Assembly: GCF_021602345.1 (NCBI RefSeq) | Contig: NZ_BQID01000017.1 | Location: forward strand, 1-64,000 | From: Pseudomonas pharyngis | GTDB lineage: Bacteria > Pseudomonadota > Gammaproteobacteria > Pseudomonadales > Pseudomonadaceae | Reading direction: 5' to 3' | Length of the DNA: 64,000 nucleotides | Shown here: piece by piece, positions 16,041 to 23,682 of the stretch | Numbering within the stretch: position 1 is the first letter of the stretch | Layout: each line of letters begins with the position of its first letter | Program-made: the position numbers and the translations under genes | The notes under the pieces: model-generated | What the model was told of the DNA's origin: nothing | Databases searched by the model: none | The model's input: only the letters and a program-made list of their open reading frames with translations

Positions 16041-16350
16041 CACAGCCCAAAATCCGCTACGCCTACACCCGGCACCGGAGTCAGCCACCGTCGAGCTGCT
16101 CTTTCGCACCTTCGGCGACGTTCTGATCCCGCTAGACAGAGTTCGCGAACGCTACTTTCGCAACCTCAACGAGCAATCATTCGCGGCCGAAATCAGCAGC
16201 GGCCGCATCCAGCTCCCCATCACCACGCTGGACACCAGCCGCAAGGCACCGAAGTACGCCCACATCCGCCACGTCGCCTCCCTGATCGACATCCGCGCCT
16301 ACAAGGCCGACGAAGACATGCAGCGGCAACAGGACGACAGCAACGAGTAA
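16033..16350 (+). CDS. Pyocin activator PrtN-like protein
   Basis: A protein of 105 residues. VELLFRTFGDVLIPLDRVRE and RYFRNLNEQSFAAEISSGRI followed by QLPITTLDTSRKAPKYAHIR match the PrtN family pattern. In P. aeruginosa PrtN switches on pyocin genes after RecA-driven loss of PrtR. Here it is encoded inside the early operon of a prophage, so it may act as a late or cross-acting activator. Preceded by AAGGAGG, a strong ribosome site. The family call is good; the target is not known. Confidence 0.8.
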   Translation: MSNTAQNPLRLHPAPESATVELLFRTFGDVLIPLDRVRERYFRNLNEQSFAAEISSGRIQLPITTLDTSRKAPKYAHIRHVASLIDIRAYKADEDMQRQQDDSNE

Positions 16351-16407
16351 CCACCAAAACCGAATGGCTGCCACCACCAGCCAATGACATCACCAGGAGC
16401 ACACCAC

Positions 16408-16827
16408 ATGACTGCAATTCCGATCTGCGCACTCATCGCCCTGATCACCCTGGCCGGGTTATTAGTCTGGGCCGGCTACTTCATGGGCCACAGCGACGGC
16501 ATGGTCGCCGGCATGAAAGAAAGCGACGACATCCAGCGCGCCGAAAGCGCCAAGACCATTCGCGAATTAAGGGCATCCCTCGACTTCATCAGGGCCGACC
16601 ACGCCCACCTAGCCCAATTCAGCAAACGCCTTCAGCAAGCGCTGGCACTCGGCGAACCCGAACGCCAGACGCTGCTCGACATCGCCGAAAAGCTCCGCAT
16701 TGCCGCCGAGACATTCGCCGCCTTCCGCACCGGCAAAAAACTCGAACGCGAGACCAGAGCCCTGCGCGACCAAGCACTGGCCATGGCAGACCTTCTGCAG
16801 GTTGCAAATGAGGGAGAAGCCGCATGA
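16408..16827 (+). CDS. Membrane-anchored coiled-coil protein, function unknown
   Basis: A protein of 139 residues starting MTAIPICALIALITLAGLLV. The ATG at 16408 has AGGAG seven bases before, better than an in-frame ATG at 16384. One N-terminal membrane segment (residues 5-26) is followed by a long charged helical region rich in Ala, Glu, Arg and Leu, likely a coiled coil. No known family is recognised. The stop overlaps the start of the next gene (ATGA), placing it in the early operon. Confidence 0.65.
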   Translation: MTAIPICALIALITLAGLLVWAGYFMGHSDGMVAGMKESDDIQRAESAKTIRELRASLDFIRADHAHLAQFSKRLQQALALGEPERQTLLDIAEKLRIAAETFAAFRTGKKLERETRALRDQALAMADLLQVANEGEAA

Positions 16828-17465
16828 ACGGCACACTCTCCTACTTCGGACCGACGCATTACCGGATCTCAGAGCAAGGCGGCGAGCAATCTCGTGTACG
16901 AGCACGATTATCGACCGCGTTGCTCTGCGACAGCACGCGCGTCGACACTCAAGAAATAAAAAGTCTCTGCTGCGCAGCAGCAGGCATTAGTGCTTTTCCT
17001 CAAGCCGCTACCGAGGCACTTCCCCCCCAAGAAAAGCTGCGCCGGGCAGCGGCACCCAATGCAACGCTGACCGCTCAGCAACGCCCGCCCGCGCAGCTTG
17101 CTGAGGGGTATACGCCCGTTGATGACGATGCAGACTCATCGCTCCCGACCTATCACCTGGACAAGATTCCAGAAGACAAGATGGCCGAGTTGGTTGGTAC
17201 CACCCGCCGGGCGTTACAAGGTAAACGCGCCAGAGGCGTTATCCCCAAAGGTGTCTGGAACACCATCGACAGCCGCATTTACTACAGCATTAGGAGATAC
17301 GAGGCATGGCTAGAAAGCCAATGGGATTGCCCACCGGAGTTGAATTTGCTGGACAGTCCGTCCGCATTCGCTTCACCTGGAACGGGCAACGCCGTTGCGA
17401 AACCCTCCCCTATCCCCAAACGCCAAAGGGGATTAAGGCTGCCGCCGACCTACGCGCTAACGTAA
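16824..17465 (+). CDS. Excisionase-like protein overlapping the integrase gene
   Basis: A protein of 213 residues. The central part, LDKIPEDKMAELVGTTRRAL followed by QGKRARGVIPKGVWNTIDSR and [19 protein letters not shown], resembles excisionase-type small DNA-binding domains that direct prophage excision. The N-terminal 100 residues look like a poorly conserved leader. The frame runs 160 bases into the integrase gene in another frame, so the last 50 residues are shared coding DNA and may not be conserved. The next gene is the integrase, the usual xis-int pair. Confidence 0.65.
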   Translation: MNGTLSYFGPTHYRISEQGGEQSRVRARLSTALLCDSTRVDTQEIKSLCCAAAGISAFPQAATEALPPQEKLRRAAAPNATLTAQQRPPAQLAEGYTPVDDDADSSLPTYHLDKIPEDKMAELVGTTRRALQGKRARGVIPKGVWNTIDSRIYYSIRRYEAWLESQWDCPPELNLLDSPSAFASPGTGNAVAKPSPIPKRQRGLRLPPTYALT

Positions 17466-18514
17466 CCAGCCTGATCAAGCATGGCGTATTGGATGATCAG
17501 CGCTACGCCGAACTGTTCCCCAACTCCACCTATGCCAACTACTCGGCGACTCCCCGTTTCGGGGAGTATGCCCAAGAGTGGCTCAACAGCAGGGAGATCG
17601 TGGCCGGGACACGCAAGAACTACCTCGGCTCGCTCAATCTGTACTGGATGCCGTATCTGGCAATGCTCCCCATCGACGGCATCACGTCAGTGATGCTGCG
17701 CAAGGTAGTAGCCAATACCGAATGGCCGACGCCGGGCGTAAAGCGCGCGGCGATCCAGCGCCTGACCACGGTGTTTGGTACTGCAGTGAAGGACGGGCTG
17801 ATAAACCGTAACCCGGTGGAGTCCATCGAGCTGCCGGTGAAGGCCAAGAAACCCATCGATCCTTTCACGGTCGGTGAGGCCAACCAGATCATCGAACACC
17901 TGTACAAGACGCTGACCCATTCGATGCGGATCTACGCGGCGTACTTCGAGTTCGCCTTCTACACCGGCATGCGCCCCAGCGAGATCGCAGCGCTGCGCTG
18001 GGAAGAGGTCGATAAGGAAAAGCGACTCGTCAACGTGTGTCGGATCGTCGCGGACTATAAGATCGAGGAACGCACCAAAACCCGGAACGTGCGCCAGGTC
18101 ATGCTCAATAGCCGCGCGCTGCACGCCCTCGATGAGGCCGAGCTGGAGGCGCAACAACGCGCTTTGCAGAGCCGCCGCAAACGCGCCGAATCGCCCTACG
18201 TGTTCCCGCCGACGAAGAACTTTGAGTTCATTCAACAATCGAGTGTGACCGACAAACACTTCCAGGCTGCACTTACCGAATTGGGGATTCGCGCCCGCCG
18301 GCAATACAACTGCCGACACACATACGCTACCATGTGCCTCATGGCGGGTATGAACCCTGCGTTTATTGCCACTCAGCTTGGTCATAGCGTTCAGATGTTG
18401 CTATCGACTTACGCCCGATGGATAAACTCCAGCACTGACTGGGGTGAACTCGGTAAGCTCGAAAACAGCTTGATTGGTACAAAATTGGTACAGACAGAAA
18501 CAGTACCCCTCTGA
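17306..18514 (+). CDS. Prophage tyrosine integrase
   Basis: A protein of 402 residues. The N-terminal arm-binding domain ([20 protein letters not shown]) is of the DUF3596 type, followed by a SAM-like core-binding domain. The catalytic domain shows Arg in [14 protein letters not shown], the [11 protein letters not shown] box, [15 protein letters not shown] with the nucleophile Tyr. The first His of the HxxR box is replaced by Tyr, as I understand is common in this subfamily. The ATG at 17306 has GGAG before it. The gene ends a few bases from folE, so the attachment site should be close by. Confidence 0.95.
   Translation: MARKPMGLPTGVEFAGQSVRIRFTWNGQRRCETLPYPQTPKGIKAAADLRANVTSLIKHGVLDDQRYAELFPNSTYANYSATPRFGEYAQEWLNSREIVAGTRKNYLGSLNLYWMPYLAMLPIDGITSVMLRKVVANTEWPTPGVKRAAIQRLTTVFGTAVKDGLINRNPVESIELPVKAKKPIDPFTVGEANQIIEHLYKTLTHSMRIYAAYFEFAFYTGMRPSEIAALRWEEVDKEKRLVNVCRIVADYKIEERTKTRNVRQVMLNSRALHALDEAELEAQQRALQSRRKRAESPYVFPPTKNFEFIQQSSVTDKHFQAALTELGIRARRQYNCRHTYATMCLMAGMNPAFIATQLGHSVQMLLSTYARWINSSTDWGELGKLENSLIGTKLVQTETVPL
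18473..18492. repeat. Two ATTGGTACA direct repeats 11 bases apart
   Basis: ATTGGTACA occurs at 18473-18481 and again at 18484-18492, one helical turn apart, inside the 3' end of int. The following CAGTACC (18501-18507) is close to an inverted copy. The place next to the expected attachment site makes them candidate arm-type integrase or excisionase sites. Confidence 0.35.
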
Positions 18515-18521
18515 AACCCTT

Positions 18522-19082
18522 ATGGAATCAGCCCCTGTGACACTGGAACAGAACTACACCGCGATTCTCGGCCAACTGGGCGAGGACGTCTCCCGCGAGG
18601 GCCTGCTCGACACGCCAAAGCGTGCCGCCAAAGCCATGCAGTACCTCTGCCGCGGTTATGAACAGACGCTCGAAGAGGTCACCAACGGTGCCCTGTTCAG
18701 CTCCGACAACAGCGAAATGGTGCTGGTCAAGGACATCGAGCTCTACTCGTTGTGCGAACACCACCTGCTGCCGTTCATCGGCAAGGCCCACGTCGCGTAC
18801 ATCCCGAGCGGCAAAGTGCTGGGCCTGTCGAAGGTCGCGCGGATCGTCGATATGTACGCCCGCCGCCTGCAGATTCAGGAAAACCTCAGCCGCCAGATCG
18901 CCGATGCGGTCCAGCAAGTCACCGGCGCGCTGGGCGTGGCCGTGGTGATCGAGGCCAAGCACATGTGCATGATGATGCGCGGTGTGGAGAAACAGAATTC
19001 GTCGATGATCACTTCGGTGATGCTCGGTGAGTTCCGTGAAAACGCGGCGACCCGCAGCGAGTTTCTCAGCCTGATCAAGTAA
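18522..19082 (+). CDS. folE: GTP cyclohydrolase I
   Basis: The enzyme converts GTP to dihydroneopterin triphosphate, the first step of tetrahydrofolate synthesis. The core is clear: [20 protein letters not shown] (zinc Cys and His), [20 protein letters not shown] and [17 protein letters not shown]. From the ATG at 18522 it has 186 residues; a GTG at 18537 gives 181 and lines up with the usual start of Pseudomonas FolE ([20 protein letters not shown]). Neither start has a convincing ribosome site. The prophage integrase ends 7 bases before the ATG, so the upstream region is phage DNA and the native promoter and leader may have been displaced. Confidence 0.95.
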   Translation: MESAPVTLEQNYTAILGQLGEDVSREGLLDTPKRAAKAMQYLCRGYEQTLEEVTNGALFSSDNSEMVLVKDIELYSLCEHHLLPFIGKAHVAYIPSGKVLGLSKVARIVDMYARRLQIQENLSRQIADAVQQVTGALGVAVVIEAKHMCMMMRGVEKQNSSMITSVMLGEFRENAATRSEFLSLIK

Positions 19083-19091
19083 TGCGTGACA

Positions 19092-19123
19092 GAAAAAACC
19101 GGCGTTGATCGCCGGTTTTTTTT
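19092..19123 (+). terminator. Terminator after folE
   Basis: ACCGGCG and CGCCGGT arms around TTGAT, followed by eight T and preceded by six A. It may work in both directions. Confidence 0.9.
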
Positions 19124-19183
19124 CGTCCGTGAAAAATCGGGTAAGCTGCGCGCCTTCTTCAATCTCCCTGTGAGGCTTGTAAC

Positions 19184-19555
19184 GTGTTCGTCAAAGCGCT
19201 TCGTGTCGGCCTCGGCCAACTGATCATTTTCGTGGACTTTCTGACCCGCCCGGGCAAGAAGCAGCGCCCCGCCGCTGCCCAGGCTCAGGTTGATGCCGCC
19301 GCCAGGAACCTGACCCTGTATCAGTTCCACGCCTGCCCGTTCTGCGTGAAGACCCGCCGCAGCCTGCGTCGCCTGAACGTTCCGGTGGCCCTGAAGGATG
19401 CGAAAAACAACGAGCAGGATCGTCAGACCCTGCTGGAACAGGGCGGCAAGATCAAAGTGCCGTGCCTGCGCATCGAAGAGAACGGCCAGACCACCTGGAT
19501 GTATGAGTCCAACACCATCATCGAGTATCTGAACCAGCGGTTCGCCGCAGTCTGA
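19184..19555 (+). CDS. Glutaredoxin family protein with N-terminal hydrophobic leader
   Basis: A protein of 123 residues. The C-terminal 80 residues are a glutaredoxin fold with active site CPFC in FHACPFCVKTRRSLR, the cis-Pro motif IKVPCLRIEE, and YESNTIIEYLNQRF. The N-terminus (ALRVGLGQLIIFVDFLTRPG) is hydrophobic and may anchor it to the membrane. It likely performs thiol-disulfide exchange. Translation starts at a GTG (19184) with GAGG upstream. Terminators stand on both sides, so it is a single-gene unit. Confidence 0.9.
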   Translation: MFVKALRVGLGQLIIFVDFLTRPGKKQRPAAAQAQVDAAARNLTLYQFHACPFCVKTRRSLRRLNVPVALKDAKNNEQDRQTLLEQGGKIKVPCLRIEENGQTTWMYESNTIIEYLNQRFAAV

Positions 19556-19558
19556 ATC

Positions 19559-19588
19559 AAAAAAAACCGGCCTGATGGCCGGTTTTTT
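19559..19588. terminator. Bidirectional terminator between grx and aminotransferase genes
   Basis: AAAAAACCGGCC, TGAT loop, GGCCGGTTTTTTT. It lies between two convergent genes and has A and T runs on both sides, so it can serve both. Confidence 0.92.
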
Positions 19589-20754
19589 TATGCCGCCTGT
19601 GCGGCCTGTGCCTGGCGCACCACCGCTGCCAGGCGTTTGAGCCCTTCGTCCAGTCGAGCCGGATCGATGTGACTGAAGTTCAGGCGCAGATGCCCGGGGT
19701 TGCGATCCGGATCGGGGAAGAACGGTTCGCCGGGCATGAACGCCACATCATTGGCCAGCGCGGTGTTCAGCAATGTGCGAGTGTCCAGCGGTTGCTTCAG
19801 GGTCAGCCAGAAAAACAGCCCGCCCTGCGGCGTGTTCCAGTCCGCCAGATCGGCGAAATGGGTTTCCAGCGCCGCTTGAAAGGCGTCGCGGCGCTGACGA
19901 TAGAAGCTGCGCAATTCACTCAAGTGCTGCTGATACTGCTCACTGCCGATCCACTGCAACGCCTGCCATTGACCGATGCGATTGGTGTGCAGATCCGCCG
20001 ATTGCTTGAGTTTGAGCAGGTGCGGGAACAGGTCCGGGCTGGCAATCAGGTAGCCGACGCGCAGGCCTGGCAGCAGGGTTTTCGACACGGTGCCGGTGTA
20101 GATCCAGCTGGATTTCTTGAGGCGCCCGGCAATCGGTTGAGCGCTGCCGCCGTCGAAGGTCAGTTCGCGGTAAGGCTCGTCTTCGATCAGGGTCACGCCG
20201 AATTCGTCGAGCAATGTCGCAACGGCTTCGCGCTTGGCTTCGCTGTAGCGCACGGCCGATGGGTTCTGGAAGGTCGGAATCAAATAGATGAACGCCGGGC
20301 GGTGCTGCTCCAGACGCTGGCGCAACTGTGCGAGGTTCGGGCCATCAGCCTCCAGCGGCACGGTCAGGCAATCGGCGCCGAACAGCTGAAAAATCTGCAA
20401 GGCCGCCAGATAGGTCGGTGCTTCGAGCAGGATTTCGGTGCCCTTGTCGATGTACAGCTTGGCCGCCAGGTCCAGAGTCTGCTGGGAACCACTGACTACC
20501 AGCACCTGACTCGCCTCACACGGTAAACCCAACGCCCTCGCCTCTGCCGCCAGCGCTTCGCGCAGTGCCGGCTCACCTTCACTCATGCCGTACTGGCCGA
20601 GAGAAACTGGCATCTCAGCCCACTCGACCTTCGGCAACATGGCTTCGGCCGGTAAACCACCTGCGAATGACATGACCTCCGGGCGCTGAGCCGCAGCAAG
20701 GATTTCACGGATCAGAGAACTTTTAAGGCGCGAGACACGTTCGGAAAAAGCCAT
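19588..20754 (-). CDS. PLP-dependent aminotransferase, class I/II (2-aminoadipate type)
   Basis: A protein of 388 residues starting MAFSERVSRLKSSLIREILA at the ATG at 20754. The fold-type I motifs are present: MSFAGGLPAEAMLP near the N-terminus, SGSQQTLDLAAKLYIDKG, TLIEDEPYREL and the PLP lysine in YTGTVSKTLLPGLRVGY. This is close to LysN-like 2-aminoadipate or branched-chain aminotransferases and to the C-terminal half of MocR regulators, without the HTH. The substrate is not shown. The gene is divergent from the MarR regulator, which may control it. Confidence 0.9.
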   Translation of the reverse strand: MAFSERVSRLKSSLIREILAAAQRPEVMSFAGGLPAEAMLPKVEWAEMPVSLGQYGMSEGEPALREALAAEARALGLPCEASQVLVVSGSQQTLDLAAKLYIDKGTEILLEAPTYLAALQIFQLFGADCLTVPLEADGPNLAQLRQRLEQHRPAFIYLIPTFQNPSAVRYSEAKREAVATLLDEFGVTLIEDEPYRELTFDGGSAQPIAGRLKKSSWIYTGTVSKTLLPGLRVGYLIASPDLFPHLLKLKQSADLHTNRIGQWQALQWIGSEQYQQHLSELRSFYRQRRDAFQAALETHFADLADWNTPQGGLFFWLTLKQPLDTRTLLNTALANDVAFMPGEPFFPDPDRNPGHLRLNFSHIDPARLDEGLKRLAAVVRQAQAAQAA

Positions 20755-20836
20755 GGAAGTCACCGCTAGCGAGGCATGGGAAAAATGAGTCAAACTTGTT
20801 GACTGAAATTACGACACCTCACCCGGAAACGTCAAC

Positions 20837-21280
20837 ATGCTTGACCTTAAAAACTGCGCCAGCCAACAACAGGCCATGGAAGCCTTCTTCTTCGGTTATC
20901 AGGCGTTCACCGCCAAGGCTGACGAAATGCTCGAGCGTCGCGGCCTGTCCCGAGTGCATCAACGCATTGTGTTTTTCATAGCTCGCTATCCGAACCTGAG
21001 CGTCAAGGAGTTGCTCGCGCTGCTCGGCGTCAGCAAGCAGGCGCTGAACATGCCGTTGCGGCAATTGCAGGAAATGCACCTGGTGAACAGCGTCGCGTCC
21101 GAGACCGATAAACGTAAACGCCTGCTGGAGCTGACCGCCGAAGGTGCGAAATTTGAGCAGGCGCTGCGTCGTGAACAGGTGAAATTGCTCGAGCGCGTCT
21201 TTGCCGAAGCCGGCGAAACGGCGGTCAACGGCTGGCTGACGGTGAATCTGGCGCTGGGAACCAATCGCCCGGCCGAGTGA
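20837..21280 (+). CDS. MarR-family transcriptional regulator
   Basis: A protein of 147 residues. It has the winged-helix core: RVHQRIVFFIARYPNLSVKE, then LLALLGVSKQALNMPLRQLQ (recognition helix) and SETDKRKRLLELTAEGAKFE (wing). Family members are dimeric repressors that respond to small ligands. It is divergent from the aminotransferase gene with an 82-base gap, which makes that gene the obvious target. The ligand is unknown. Confidence 0.9.
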   Translation: MLDLKNCASQQQAMEAFFFGYQAFTAKADEMLERRGLSRVHQRIVFFIARYPNLSVKELLALLGVSKQALNMPLRQLQEMHLVNSVASETDKRKRLLELTAEGAKFEQALRREQVKLLERVFAEAGETAVNGWLTVNLALGTNRPAE

Positions 21281-21335
21281 TATAGCTCGATCACCAGTCT
21301 TTTCGTCTACAAAACCAAAAACAATATTTGCTTTA

Positions 21336-21347
21336 TTTGTACACAAA
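21336..21347. promoter_or_regulatory. TTGTACACAA operator-like site before purine permease
   Basis: TTTGTACACAAA contains TTGTACACAA, which fits the FadR-type GntR consensus. The same ten bases occur before uraH, and a perfect-palindrome variant before puuE. It lies 130 bases before the permease start. The gap 21281-21476 holds no other clear signal. Confidence 0.55.
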
Positions 21348-21476
21348 AGCATAATCCACAGCGTGCGAGTTCCTGACTACACGGTCAACAAATTCGCGTA
21401 TGCCTCAAAGGACCGCTGCCACCCCTCATGGGTCCGGTCCTGGAAATAACAATAAAACTCTTGAGGAGTACTCGCT

Positions 21477-22826
21477 GTGGAAAGCCGCAAATCCGAAGCA
21501 TCGACGCTGGAACTCTCGCCGCCGTTACGCACTGGCCTGCTTGAGCGCATCTTCAAACTCAGCTTGCATGGCACCACGGTGAAGACCGAGCTGATTGCCG
21601 GTCTGACAACCTTCATCACCATGGCCTACATCATCTTCGTCAATCCGAACATCATGGCCGATGCCGGGATCGATCACGGTGCCGCCTTCGTCGCCACCTG
21701 TATCGCCGCCGCGCTGGGCTGCCTGCTGATGGGCCTCTACGCCAACTGGCCGGTGGGCCTGGCGCCGGGCATGGGTCTCAACGCTTTCTTCACCTACACC
21801 GTGGTCGGCACCATGGGCTACAACTGGGAAACCGCGCTCGGTGCGGTGTTCGTCTCGGGCGTGCTGTTCATGATCCTGACCTTTTCGCGGATTCGCGAAT
21901 GGCTGCTCAACAGCATTCCGGTCAGCCTGCGCTATGCGATGGGTGCCGGCGTGGGTCTGTTCCTCGGGCTGATCGGCCTGAAAACCGCCGGCATCGTCGT
22001 CGATAGCCCGGCCACCCTGATCAAGCTCGGCTCGCTGCGTGAACCCGGTCCGCTACTTGCCGCCATCTGCTTCCTGATGATCGCGATCCTCAGCTATCAC
22101 AAAGTGTTCGGCGCAATCCTCATCAGCATCATCACCGTGACACTGGCCGGTTGGGGAATTGGTCTGGTGCACTACGAGGGCATCATGTCCGCGCCGCCAA
22201 GCCTGGCGCCAACCTTCATGGCCATGAATGTCGCCGGCGTATTCAACGTCAGCATGATCAGCGTGGTGCTGGCCTTCCTGTTCGTGCACATGTTCGACAC
22301 CGCCGGCACCCTGATGGGCGTCGCCCAGCGCGCTAACCTGGTGAACCCTGACGGGCGCATCGAAAACCTGTCCCGCGCCATGAAAGCCGACTCCGCCTCC
22401 AGCGTATTCGGCGCGGTAGTTGGTGTCCCTCCCGTCACCAGCTACGTGGAAAGTGCAGCCGGTGTGGCCGCTGGTGGTCGGACTGGTCTTACCGCCGTCA
22501 CCGTGGGTGTGCTATTTATAGCCGCGATGTTCTTTGCACCGCTGGCCGGCATGATTCCCGCCTATGCCACCGCTGGCGCGCTGATTTATGTAGCGATGCT
22601 GATGATGGGCGGCATGGCGCACATCGAATGGGACGAAGCGACCGACAGCATTCCGGCGATCGTCACCGCGATCATGATGCCGCTGACCTTCTCGGTCGCC
22701 GACGGTATCGCGCTGGGCTTCATTACCTATGTCGCGCTGAAGGCCGGCACCGGTAAATACAAGGAAATCTCCGTCAGCCTGTGGGTGCTCTGCGCGATCT
22801 TCATCGCCAAGTTCATCTTCCTGTAA
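21477..22826 (+). CDS. NCS2 purine permease, AzgA-like
   Basis: A protein of 449 residues with about 12 to 14 membrane segments. Typical AzgA/GhxP features are the opening ELIAGLTTFITMAYIIFVNP, GLAPGMGLNAFFTYTVV, FDTAGTLMGVAQRANLV and VTSYVESAAGVAAGGRTGLT. The family imports adenine, guanine or hypoxanthine with protons. The start is a GTG with TTGAGGAG upstream. A palindrome shared with the ureide genes lies in its promoter region, which links it to purine breakdown. Confidence 0.93.
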   Translation: MESRKSEASTLELSPPLRTGLLERIFKLSLHGTTVKTELIAGLTTFITMAYIIFVNPNIMADAGIDHGAAFVATCIAAALGCLLMGLYANWPVGLAPGMGLNAFFTYTVVGTMGYNWETALGAVFVSGVLFMILTFSRIREWLLNSIPVSLRYAMGAGVGLFLGLIGLKTAGIVVDSPATLIKLGSLREPGPLLAAICFLMIAILSYHKVFGAILISIITVTLAGWGIGLVHYEGIMSAPPSLAPTFMAMNVAGVFNVSMISVVLAFLFVHMFDTAGTLMGVAQRANLVNPDGRIENLSRAMKADSASSVFGAVVGVPPVTSYVESAAGVAAGGRTGLTAVTVGVLFIAAMFFAPLAGMIPAYATAGALIYVAMLMMGGMAHIEWDEATDSIPAIVTAIMMPLTFSVADGIALGFITYVALKAGTGKYKEISVSLWVLCAIFIAKFIFL

Positions 22827-22853
22827 GCACTACGCGGTTCATGCTTCAAAACA

Positions 22854-22879
22854 GCCTCACCTCACCGGGTGGGGCTTTT
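22854..22879 (+). terminator. Terminator after purine permease
   Basis: GCCTCACC and GGTGGGGC arms (one mismatch), six-base loop, then TTTT. Confidence 0.7.
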
Positions 22880-22913
22880 GCACATTCTCGATAACGATAA
22901 AAAGGAGCACATG

Positions 22914-23543
22914 ATGAGTCTGGAAACCTGGCTGCTGTTCAGCGGCGCTGCGCTGGTGGTGATCCTGATTCCGGGGCCACTGTCGTTGCTGATGATCAGC
23001 AACAGTCTGAATTACGGTCTACGCCGTTCCTACCCGGCCTTTCTGGGTGGCGTGAGTGCATCGATCTGCCTGCTCAGCGCTTCGGCTCTGGGCCTGGGTG
23101 CCCTGCTGCTGGCATCGGAAAAGCTGTTCAGCGCATTGAAGATCGTCGGCGCCCTGTACCTGTTCTACCTCGCCTGGCAGAGCTGGCAGCAATCGCGTCA
23201 GCCATCGGTCGGGGCCGAAGTCCCGAATGCAGCGCCGGCTCCACGCTTTCGCGCGCTGTTCGGTCGAGCCTTTGTACTGGGTGCAAGCAATCCAAAAGAC
23301 ATCCTGTTCTTTGCCGCCTTCCTGCCGCAGTTCCTTAATGCCGAGCAGCCATTTCTGCAACAACTGCTGGTGATGATCGCGACCTGGACGGTGCTTGATC
23401 TGTTGTGCAAGCTGACCTACGGCCTCGGCGCCCACGGCGCGGCGCGTTACCTGCGCAGCGGCAAGGGCCAGAGCTGGTTCAACCGCATCAGCGCCGGATT
23501 GTTTGGTGGCGCAGGGGCGGCATCGTTGCTGAGCAGCCACTGA
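22914..23543 (+). CDS. LysE/RhtB family exporter
   Basis: A protein of 209 residues starting MSLETWLLFSGAALVVILIP; the second of two adjacent ATG codons has the better spacing (six bases) to AAGGAG. Six membrane segments and the family signature LIPGPLSLLMISNSLNYGLR followed by FLGGVSAS, plus GASNPKDILFFAAFLPQF. The family exports amino acids such as homoserine, threonine or lysine. Neighbours give no hint of the substrate. Confidence 0.92.
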   Translation: MSLETWLLFSGAALVVILIPGPLSLLMISNSLNYGLRRSYPAFLGGVSASICLLSASALGLGALLLASEKLFSALKIVGALYLFYLAWQSWQQSRQPSVGAEVPNAAPAPRFRALFGRAFVLGASNPKDILFFAAFLPQFLNAEQPFLQQLLVMIATWTVLDLLCKLTYGLGAHGAARYLRSGKGQSWFNRISAGLFGGAGAASLLSSH

Positions 23544-23682
23544 CCCCGGCACACCGGCTGACACCTGGAAACATCTGTTTCGGTGCGTAGACATATCTAC
23601 CGCATTTCGCCGAGTCGATTCATTGAACATCCAGCCTCTCCCGTCCGGAGAGACATGAATCGACTCTGCGAGTACCTATCCC

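Noticed and set aside
17306-18514. Loss of the His in the integrase HxxR box as a sign of inactivation
   Set aside because: The YNCRHTYAT form is, to my knowledge, usual in this integrase subfamily, and all other catalytic parts are intact.
18515-18600. tRNA gene as attachment site next to int
   Set aside because: No tRNA-like cloverleaf or CCA end is present; the neighbour is folE.
21281-21476. Purine riboswitch before the purine permease
   Set aside because: No three-way junction with the conserved purine-aptamer loops could be read; a protein-binding palindrome is present instead.
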